Positions 1 through 7,678 of a stretch of DNA of 10,000 nucleotides are shown here, piece after piece. Position 1 is the stretch's first letter; each line of letters begins with the position of its first letter. The DNA is from Cryptococcus deneoformans JEC21 (lineage: Eukaryota; Basidiomycota; Tremellomycetes; Tremellales; Cryptococcaceae), in assembly GCF_000091045.1 (NCBI RefSeq), contig NC_006670.1, forward strand, positions 1,448,861 through 1,458,860, written 5' to 3'. A program made the position numbers and the translations under genes. The notes under the pieces are model-generated. The model was not told the DNA's origin. It saw only the letters and a program-made list of their open reading frames with translations, and did not search any database.

Positions 1-130
1 TGAGGAAAGACTTTTTTCTTCCAGTTATCGAAACTTATAACGAGCAGACATATCAAGAGGTTGAAGGGTGAGTGACATCTCCAGTTTTGTTGGACAACTC
101 GAGCTTGAATTTGTATGTGGGAGGGACGCG

Positions 131-3100
131 ATGGGTATGTCGTGAGGCGGTCTCAGCCCGTGTGGGACACAGACAAGCAGTCGACTGAGTTATATGGTGT
201 CAAGCGGTCGTGAAGGTGGAATAGTGCTTCGAAGACGCGTGCCCTTGACAGTCGCATACCCACTCTCTTCATGCTTACTTGCCGTCTCTTACTTCTCAAC
301 CAAGACATATCTTTTTGTATTGGTCTGCAGCAGCAGCGGTTTAGTACGGGAGGAAAGGGTGGCAACAAAATATCTATCTACAACTCCTGCCGCATCCACT
401 TGACTGGCTCTGTTTCATTCATCACCCAGTATCCATATATATACGGCCAGCTGACGATGATTTCATCTATTTCGCATCTACTTTCTTCTGCGCCCTGACA
501 GCCTCTGCAACTGCCAACCTGCCGTCAACACCTCCTCTTCCACCACCCCTTCTCTCGGCAGCGCCGCCCTTGTTTACTTCACCCTCTCCGACAGGACGCT
601 TTTCAGTCCAACAGCAATCCGAAATACTGGATCATTCGGTGGACCCTGTAGGGTCTACAATCATCGGTGACAACAAGGCATACGATAATTGGGTTTTTAA
701 CGCTTTTAGCTCTCCTCCCTCCCCGTCCACGTGAGCCTTTTCCAGATCGATAATAGCAGAGTGAAGCTAATGTCATGCCAGAATAGCCTCGAATACCGAT
801 TCACAAGCTGGGGGGGAATGTTTTCCCCCCTCATATGAGAGTACTGAAGGTGAAAATTCCTCTGTTGGTTCAAGTGCATCTCGTCCTCAAAACCTTTCGC
901 TCAATATAAGTGCTTTGCCGGCGGCACTTCCTCGCCTACAGCATCAGCTACGGTCTCCTTCATCACTTCCTTCTTCGGGCCCTCCCTTGACAGATCCCTT
1001 CAGTTCCGGTCACAACACCGATTTGTCTCAAGATTACTTTCAGTTCCCTGAAGGCCCCGTTTCTGGCAACGCCGAAGGGTCTTTTGTTTCTCAGATATCA
1101 TTTGATGACGATCGACAACCTCAGCAAATACAGCAGCCCAATCAGAGATTACCTGCTTCTCAGCCCTCCAGTCCAGTCCGTGGCATTTTTCCTCACCAAT
1201 ACGCGCCACAGATAGCGGGTAGACAGCGAGGAGCTACTTTTAGCGGCGGTTCTTTTTATAACTTTGGTCAATCGAACCCATCGCCTTTTACTTTCACGCA
1301 GGCGGTCACATCTCAAGCAATCCCTTCCCAATTCACCTTTCCGGCCTTGCAGAGCCCTATTGATTCCCCTCTAGCACCATCACCTACCATTGCGACTTCG
1401 ACCTCTCACGTACAAGGGGACGGGAATGCCCTTTTCGGTTCTTCAGGTCAAGGTCAGCAGCAACAAAAGGGTCACCAGCAGCAGCTGGGGATTATGGCCA
1501 CCAACGAAATCTCCATGGAAGACGTGTCAACTCCTACGCCCGCCCCTTCGCACATGACTACTTCCAGAAAATCGTCATTGGGCCATTCCCATCCATCAAT
1601 TCCACAACACTCTACTGTAATTCAATCCCAGGTGCAAAATCAGAATCAATCCCAGACGCACTCACAGTCATGTTTGGGCGGGTTGACAATGGAGATGTCC
1701 AGCGAAATGATTGATAAGCTGTCACTTTTGGACAAAATCTTAGATTCCGCGCAGAGTGCAAAGCAAGCGTTGTTAAGAGGTGAAGAGATTGGGGTATCGA
1801 CAAATCTGGGTGACATCAGTAACCACCTTGAGGTTGCAAGCGAACTTGGCGTAGGCCCGGTTCAGACACCTAAAGATAATACTACCCCCAACTCTCAAAC
1901 CTCTCAGAGTACATCCCCGACAGGAAATTACCTACCATCACCTGCTGTACAGACTAATGTCACCTCTGCGCCGCCTCAATATCAAGTGTCCATGACGTCC
2001 ACAGCTGTCCCCACCCAGCTGAATAATTTACAAATGACGGTTCAGCCCTCCAGTCTCCTTCCATCTCTCCCTGTCGATCAGAATACCGCTGGGTCTAAAC
2101 GATCGGCCACTGTACAAACGATCAACAGCACTGTGCCACCTGGTTCCAACTTAGCAACTGAGTTTTTGAACAGCAAGCTACAGGCTCCTCCTCTTGTCCA
2201 TTCGCACTCGTTTCCCAACGGTCATCAGCTGCCAAGCCAGCTTACAGGGACATTGCCTCCGACGACGCCAGCTGTGCCTTCGCCTAGCTTCATTGCCTCC
2301 ATTGGCGCCCAGCACATGCCTATGATTTCGTCACCCCTCGCCACTATACCTCCCTCCCGTCCTCCCAGCCCACCAAGGTATAATCTCCCTCCTCAACCGT
2401 GGGATGGCGAAATTATGTCTATGGACGTCAGCTTACAACAGAATGGTCTCGGAAACACTTCAAAACAACAATCTGGGCCACAAATGATGGAACGGCGGCT
2501 ATCCTCATCTGAACGGATTGACGGGAGACCTATAGTACGCGGAAGAAGCACCTCTGTCAATAAGAACTGGTCCCATTCAGCCATGACATCAAGTGTGCCA
2601 CCGTCAGCATGGCAGTCACGAGCGGGGTCGCCGGTGGACGACGGAGATGAAGAGGATGATTCGGATGATGATGAGCCGAGGAGAACCAAGAGGAGACGAA
2701 GTTCTGTCGGTGCAGATGGATTGGCGCCTGATCAGGCAAATGGCGGAATTTCAGACGATATCCGCAGGCAGCTAGATCAGATTTTCGAGGAATTCCTCAA
2801 CCGGATTTGCTCGGATTGTAAGTACGGCTTCATCATATTTGTTTTCAAATGCTAACCCATGTGCAGTGGATGCGTGTGATAGTAAAGGCGAAAAAATCCA
2901 CCAAGTCCTTATGCCTAAGAAGATGCAGAAGCTTGACGAGTCTACGGATTATCGACCTTTTAAATTCAGAATCCAGGCGTTTACCAATGCGTTTGCAGAG
3001 GATGTAAGTTTGAGTTTACATGATGGTGTTTCACGGTACGAAGCTTATTTCAAATAGTTGCAACAACGTGGTATCACAGAGGAAATTATGTCCATCAAAA

Positions 3101-3909
3101 AGATTAAGAATTATCTCTGGAGACAAGGTCTCATATCGAGGTTTAATCCTGACGGCAAGAAGGCAAAATCGAAAGGCAATCACATCTGGAATGTTGATGC
3201 CAAAAAACTGCCGGGTGGTGGCTGGGTATTCAGGCCTTTCCAGCGGAGAATCATTGGGCAGCCCAATAATTATGCGTGAGTATATTCTTGACGGAGCATG
3301 ACGTAGACCGGTCTAATGGGTACCATAGGGTGGTAAATCAGCCGTACGAATGGGAACCTAGGATATGGGATCCTCAAGCAGCATCAGACGCACTGCATCC
3401 GAAATTTAGCTCTCCTCCCGGCTCGCTACCTCACTGGTTGAGATGGGAGGACGGAGTAAGGCTTGTGGGAATACCTGATCAGCCGACCGCTCCATTTCAA
3501 ATACAAGTGCATGCCGAATTTATCGATGGCGGCGGGAATCATTCGACTCTAGATGCTGGGTATCCTTGCCAGGTTGTGTCCCAATTGCTATCTGTCACAG
3601 ATGGTTCTAGGTATGTCTTCATCCTAATACAGTAGTATGCTTTGAACGTAGCTGACGTATACAATCTGGCGACAGTGGTCCGCCACAAATGTACAGCCAA
3701 CCCATGTTCAATCCTTCCTCTCAGACTCATTTTGAGTATCTGAATCATTCACTCCCTGCTCTCGGCGTAGCGCCTAGCGCTCAGCAAATGTAAGTGCCTT
3801 TTCGATTGCTGAATAATGGTTTGGTTTTTTTTTTGCTTACTCCTCATGCCTGTACAGTGATATGCAGTTCACAAACAGCATGATGTATCCTCAACCAGGT
3901 AATTATTAA
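131..3909 (+). CDS. Large conserved fungal protein, probably nuclear, with CADG/Ig-like C-terminal region
   Basis: Proposed exons: 131-134, 502-730, 782-2817, 2867-3003, 3058-3275, 3329-3610, 3676-3789, 3858-3909 (stop TAA 3907-3909), giving 1,023 residues. All junctions after 502 keep one frame and have short introns with good splice signals; the first exon (ATG G before GTATGT) is tentative. Residues 1 to about 750 are Ser/Pro/Thr/Gln-rich and low complexity, with Gln runs, a possible amphipathic helix near 378-412, an Asp/Glu patch near 696-710 and a basic stretch (RRTKRRR) near 711 that could be a nuclear localisation signal. Residues from about 757 form a conserved-looking globular part with FKFRIQAFTNAF, KIKNYLWRQGLISRF and KSKGNHIW, then YEWEPRIWDPQ and an LPHWLRWED...GIP...DGGG stretch like cadherin/Ig-like folds. 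I do not recognise a named gene. A role in gene regulation is inferred only from the disordered, nuclear-type make-up. Confidence 0.8.
135..501 (+). other. Proposed long first intron of gene 1 (tentative)
   Basis: A GTATGT donor follows ATG G at 131-134. A GCTGAC branch-like motif lies near 450, followed by a pyrimidine-rich run and a CAG acceptor ending at 501. Joining G to CC at 502 gives the start MASATANLPSTPP and continues in frame into the rest of the gene. At 367 nt it is far longer than every other intron here. It contains a TATA-like run (434-444) and a 13-codon ORF starting at 457, so the true transcript start could instead lie inside it. Confidence 0.4.
434..444 (+). promoter_or_regulatory. 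TATA-like run upstream of gene 1 exon 2
   Basis: CATATATATAC lies about 60 bp upstream of the first clearly coding exon (502). It could be a core promoter for a shorter transcript. The first in-frame ATG without exon 1 would then be at 1494. It may equally be chance AT-rich sequence inside an intron. Confidence 0.25.
811..830 (+). repeat. Perfect 8-bp G/C inverted repeat inside gene 1 exon 3
   Basis: GGGGGGAA (811-818) and TTCCCCCC (823-830) flank a 4-nt loop TGTT. The run is in frame and codes for Gly-Gly-Glu-Cys-Phe-Pro-Pro, about 30 nt after the acceptor of the 731-781 intron. The RNA could form a stable hairpin near the 5' end of the message. Confidence 0.7.
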
Positions 3910-4373
3910 GCCTAAATCCACAGCATGTGCACAATTCCTTTTTCAATTGTCTTATTGGCGAAGAGGCTGCTTCGTCCGCTTTTTGTTTCATAATAGATAC
4001 CTGTTTTTTTCCTTTAGAATTTTTCTCTTTTTTCGGCAATGGCTATCGCCCTGTAGTGAGAAGCATCATCTTCTATAGCTTTTCTGTACTGTAAATTAGC
4101 ATTAGGAAAAACGCTTGCACAAGCGAGATAGGATCGAGATGGGGTATTTAGAAAACAAATCTCTCTGGGACGTTTCCATGTAGAATGAGGGACTTTTAAT
4201 TCGGATAACGTCGTGGTATAGGAAAGGATTTGATATTCTATATACAATCATGGAAAACTTGCAATAGATCTCTTCATGACAAGGCAGGGGATGCATTACT
4301 ACTGTTGTGCACATTTACCCAACCAACAACAAGCTGATTCTTGAGAAGAGCAGAGGTGGTGGTAGATCCGATT

Positions 4374-4410
4374 CCCATCCCTCCATCCATTTCTTTCATC
4401 CTTCCATCAC
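4374..4410 (+). promoter_or_regulatory. Pyrimidine-rich tract with CCATC repeats
   Basis: Almost pure C/T with As, with five CCATC units. It is like the CT-rich tracts found just upstream of start codons of yeast-type genes, such as the one before HAT1 in this window (9143-9175). It lies 33 bp upstream of the ATG at 4443. Its role is inferred. Confidence 0.3.
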
Positions 4411-4442
4411 TTTACCATATTGCAAGTGTAGCGCCAGTTCCG

Positions 4443-4691
4443 ATGACGGTCGTGAAAGCTACACACTCGCGCAAGCTGCGCAAGGGTCGATTGGTTCTTC
4501 TTCCACACGATCAGTTGCAGTCATCTTCTAGTAATCATAATGCACGACGCTGTGCGCTGAATGACGGCAATCTGTCCGACGCCCACCATTTCGATTTTCG
4601 TCCATCATCCATGTTATCATCTTCGATCCACCACAACAAGCACCGAGCTCCTCCATACCACCATCATCTAAACAATTCAAGGCGTTATTGA
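4443..4691 (+). CDS. Possible small His/Ser-rich protein (82 residues), weakly supported
   Basis: An ATG-started ORF of 83 codons (TGA 4689-4691) directly downstream of the CT-rich tract. The product begins with a basic part (MTVVKATHSRKLRKGR), followed by Ser/His/Asn-rich low-complexity sequence with HH and HHH runs. I recognise no family and see no signal peptide or membrane segment. The only positive evidence is the promoter-like tract upstream and an otherwise empty 2.2-kb gap. It may be chance, or an exon of a spliced transcript I could not complete. Confidence 0.2.
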   Translation: MTVVKATHSRKLRKGRLVLLPHDQLQSSSSNHNARRCALNDGNLSDAHHFDFRPSSMLSSSIHHNKHRAPPYHHHLNNSRRY

Positions 4692-5928
4692 AGCGCAAGG
4701 CGTAAGAGACGAAACCCACGGAGCTCTTCCTGCCAAGAGTGTTCTTTGTTATTTATGGTTGCTCATGTTCCTCTGGTCCTATGATAAATACAGCTATATA
4801 ACGCAGGACGAGAGTGTGCATTTTGATTTTCGTCGATTGATGGAGATTTGTCATCAGTCAAATCACACAAAAAACCTGCGGTTAATTTATTACCCGAGCC
4901 AAGATTCACCCAAATCTGTTTTCATACGCGCGCCAGGAGAGCAGCAGCAAAAGCAGACGGCGGTCGATAACCATGACAGGGAGTTTTCGCATAAATGACG
5001 GCGGACTTGCCATGATAAAACCGATTTCCGATTTTCCCTGTGTCTTTCTTTTGGTTATTTATTTTATTGCAACAAGATAACGCAGCAGATAATCGGCCAT
5101 ATAGCACTCCACCATATATTTTTGGGTCGGGACCGATGACGAAATGACTCTCAATCATAATCAAACCAAGCCGGGACAAGCCGATAACGAAATTCGTTGT
5201 AGGAGTGAGCAACATGTCATAATAATTGATACTCTAAAATCGCGAAGATGCGAAGAGGATAGACAATATATGAAGTAGTGTAGATGGAACGTAATATTGG
5301 GGCCGGATTATGGTAGCAGGAAATAAAATGTATGTGGTCAAGGTGATGTAGAAAAGACGCGCAAAAATGAATCAATAATAATAATGAAGATCGATGAAAG
5401 CTCGGATAATTGTTTTGAAGATTTATATTTAGAGTAGTCACCATGGTCGTTGTGCATAACAATAGTTGCGTCGAGCGACAAGCGGCGCTGTTGCTGCCTG
5501 CCGCCTGCCGGGCACGTATTAATAACGCGGGAAGGCCCCCCGGCGGCAACTGTCAGTTGAGCAGTCCTATTTCCAGTATATAGTTCGTGGGACGCGGTGA
5601 TGGCTTTTGACGTACATGGTTATCGTTAATTATGGCATTTATGCATGGCCAAATGTATACAGCTGTCTGATAATGGCGGAGATGGCTGCCCGCCGGTTTG
5701 TGTCCGCGCGTGTCCGTCATCGCCATGACCGTCCCGGGAATGCTGACATAAGACGCGCCGTCCTAATCAGCCGCCGTCGCCCGTCGCGGACCAGCCTGCC
5801 TTGGCTGTAATAAGAGAGCGGAAAGGGCTCCGGGCTTCGGTGGTTGCGGGCGTTTGGCAGTGTGGGTCTGATGTAACACAGGGTGTGCGTAAGGCCACCG
5901 CCCAGCCAGCCCAGCTCGACGGGCAAAA

Positions 5929-5935
5929 TGACTCA
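5929..5935 (+). promoter_or_regulatory. TGACTCA (AP-1/Gcn4-type) site in bZIP promoter
   Basis: A perfect 7-bp TGACTCA lies 172 bp upstream of the proposed bZIP start. This is the classic target of Gcn4/AP-1-type bZIP proteins. A related TGACGTA occurs at 5608-5614. Self-regulation or control by another bZIP is a guess from the motif alone; a 7-mer can occur by chance. Confidence 0.35.
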
Positions 5936-6009
5936 GCTTTTTACAACCACTCGCGGCTTCGGCTTCGGGCGCCATCCTCCACAATTCTGTATGCGCACCC
6001 AAAAAAGCA

Positions 6010-6015
6010 TATAAG
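6010..6015 (+). promoter_or_regulatory. TATA-like box of the bZIP gene
   Basis: TATAAG lies 92 bp upstream of the proposed ATG (6107), at a fitting distance, followed by a C-rich leader. This is the best core promoter candidate for the gene. Confidence 0.45.
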
Positions 6016-6039
6016 CAAGCGAACACCCACACCCACATA

Positions 6040-6051
6040 ATGGCCCTTTAA
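6040..6051 (+). promoter_or_regulatory. Minimal upstream ORF (3 codons) in the bZIP leader
   Basis: ATG GCC CTT TAA lies between the TATA-like box and the main ATG, ending 55 nt before it. If transcription starts soon after 6010, ribosomes would meet this ATG first. Whether it is in the mRNA depends on the unknown transcript start. Confidence 0.35.
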
Positions 6052-6106
6052 TACTCCATACGCCCTTCTCGCAGCCCGTGCACCTCTCGTCCATAGCTAC
6101 TAATTC

Positions 6107-7213
6107 ATGATGGCAGCCATCCAGCCAATAGATGAAAAACCGTTTGTGGTGAGTCTTCACCACGCTCGCTCAGGAATTATCTCTCATTTTCGGCGCGTCG
6201 CTGACCGTTTTCGGATACTGTTTTTCTGCCTCAGCCGCCTGCAACATGGGGTGCATATCTCTACCAGAACTTTCTTCAGTCGGCGCCAGATTCTTCGCTC
6301 GAGTGGTCCAGCTCAGTGCTTCCTTCGCTGCCGCCCATCCAGGCTCCATCGTCTTCGGGCGGGTATCCGTTCGGGGTTTCTGAATCAACGTCATGGGCGG
6401 CTTCGGGCGCCGGTCAATCCCCTGCGGTTACCAAGGCCGAAGCTCCCTCGCCAACCGAGTCTCCATCATTCTTTCAGCAGCAAGACTCATTCTGCCAGCA
6501 ACCCGCATACCACTATTCCTTTCCAAATTCGACAGGAATATCCACTTCCCTGCTCACGCAGCCGGCCCATAGCCCTATCCTCTCACTTCGCTCGCAGCTA
6601 GATTCCACAGAGTCAGTCAACCTTATAGACCATTCACTCACACGGTCGCCCTCTCCTTTATCATCCCACATCGTCAGCCCCCATGCATCACCAATTCGGC
6701 TAGCTCCCAAGACCCGGGGGAGAAAGAGCATCGCGAGCGCCACAGTGAAGCGTAGTCGTTCATTACATTCGGACTCGGAGTTCTCCCATCACAGTCACGA
6801 CGAGCATGACCACGAGGTTCCAGAGGGCGTTGAGAGAGACGGAATGATTTGGGGGATGCGAGTTGAAGACTATAGGGCATTGTCGGCCAGGGAAAGAAAA
6901 CGGGTCAGGAACAGGATTAGTGCCAGGACGTTTCGAGCAAAGAGGAAAGGTGGGTCGCAGAGTCTCAGCCGTCATGATACTCCGCAAGCTGACAGACACC
7001 CCAATCGATTAGAGCATCTATCATCCTTGGAGCATGATTTGAGTGAAAAAGAGCAGCAGATACGTGTAGCAAACGAAGAGAACGCGAGGCTCCGTCGAGA
7101 GATGATTGAGCGTGAGTCGCTTACAGCAGTTTTCTTGTGCCAAAAATCTGACAGCCAACTCAGTAAAGAAGAGATTATCAAAAATAGAAAGCGCATATGG
7201 CCGCCCGTTATAG
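6107..7213 (+). CDS. bZIP transcription factor
   Basis: Exons 6107-6148, 6235-6949, 7013-7111 and 7164-7213 (TAG 7211-7213) give 301 residues. Residues 1-230 are Ser/Pro-rich, with a His/Asp/Glu cluster near 196-208. The basic region is residues 233-252, with NRISARTFR giving N240 and R248. The zipper follows with L258, K265, A272, L279, L286 and I293 at d, and L262, I269, N276, M283 and L290 at a. The splice model is strongly supported: removing the 63-nt intron gives exactly N-x7-R-x9-L, and removing the 52-nt intron continues the heptads to the C-terminus. By family knowledge it should bind DNA as a dimer in the nucleus. Phe at the NxxSAxxFR position recalls Yap1/Pap1 proteins, but the Gln typical of them is Ala here. 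The start has two ATGs in a row (6107, 6110). I cannot name the orthologue. Confidence 0.9.
6950..7012 (+). other. In-frame 63-nt intron between bZIP basic region and zipper
   Basis: Donor GTGGGT, branch-like CTGAC at 6989-6993, acceptor TTAG at 7009-7012. It splits the codon for Glu253 directly after the basic region. The length is divisible by three and it contains no in-frame stop, so retention would add 21 residues between basic region and zipper without ending the protein. Removal restores the exact bZIP spacing, which shows it is a true intron. Confidence 0.88.
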
Positions 7214-7678
7214 CAAGGAGACATGTAGTACTGTGTCCCGGAGTCAGTTTTACAGGTTGAGGAGTACTGCCTCATGTTTTAATATTGATTGATGTGCCCC
7301 CATGTGGATGGGTCCTAACACGTATTTCTTGTGTATATTACTTCATCACGACGCGCCAATGTAACACAACAGGTGCAGCAGATTTATTAGATGATACATG
7401 CAGCAAATCGCCACGCTCATTTGCGCGGTACCGCTTAGTAACAATTGTGATCAGATTTTCGCTTGCATTGCGGGTCTTAGGGGTGCGCATATGCACGTCG
7501 ACCACATATCGCTTGCACTGCTATTGTTGCATGCTGCATAAGCAGCAATGTAAGTGTAAGTTGACAATGGACGAGACAAATCGCCCAAAATATACATGAC
7601 ATGACACAATTCATTCGCTCGAAAATCAATTCAATTCACGTAACCGATGTATATTGTAAGAAAGTCGACAGGCCAAAC
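7214..7678. other. Shared 3' region between convergent bZIP and VMA4 genes
   Basis: These 465 bp separate the stop codons of two genes that run towards each other, so both transcripts must end here or overlap. There is no convincing coding sequence. It holds a small hairpin (7532-7547), a near-repeat of about 13 nt (TCGCTTGCAYTGC near 7457 and 7509), and a tandem ATGAC repeat near 7595. No classic AATAAA is obvious, as is common in yeasts. Confidence 0.6.
7532..7547. terminator. Small inverted repeat in the convergent 3' region
   Basis: TGCTGC (7532-7537) and GCAGCA (7542-7547) are perfect complements around ATAA. It could help end or stabilise either convergent transcript, but nuclear genes do not usually need hairpins to terminate, so function is speculative. 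Confidence 0.2.

Larger units (their letters stand above)
3910..6106. other. 2.2-kb gap with no confident gene; gene 1 3' UTR and bZIP upstream region
   Basis: The first few hundred bases are T/A-rich and must include the 3' UTR and poly(A) site of gene 1. From about 4740 to 5480 the sequence is AT-rich with only short unconvincing ORFs on either strand and no usable splice structure that I could join. From about 5480, and especially 5680-6000, it becomes GC-rich, with CTTCGG-type motifs, leading into the bZIP promoter. A pyrimidine tract and a small ORF near 4374-4691 are described separately. I see no tRNA, rRNA or transposon signal. A non-coding RNA cannot be excluded. Confidence 0.6.

Noticed and set aside
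457..498. ATG at 457 as start of gene 1
   Set aside because: It is in a different frame from exon 2 and meets TGA after 13 codons, with no usable donor before that stop.
1000..2739. Several 60-98 codon open frames on the minus strand and in other frames over gene 1 exon 3
   Set aside because: Shadows of a low-complexity Ser/Pro/Gln-rich coding exon; no independent support.
4922..5215. 97-codon open frame on the minus strand
   Set aside because: No recognisable family, poor composition and no supporting signals; likely chance.
5217..5549. 110-codon open frame on the minus strand in the intergenic gap
   Set aside because: The product is a mixed hydrophobic low-complexity sequence without family resemblance, and no promoter-like tract or splice continuation was found; likely chance.
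7112..7260. bZIP C-terminus read straight through to a stop at 7258-7260
   Set aside because: A 52-nt intron at 7112-7163 with GTGAGT, CTGAC and CAG restores the zipper heptads (L286, L290, I293) and ends the protein at 7213; the read-through tail breaks the coiled coil.
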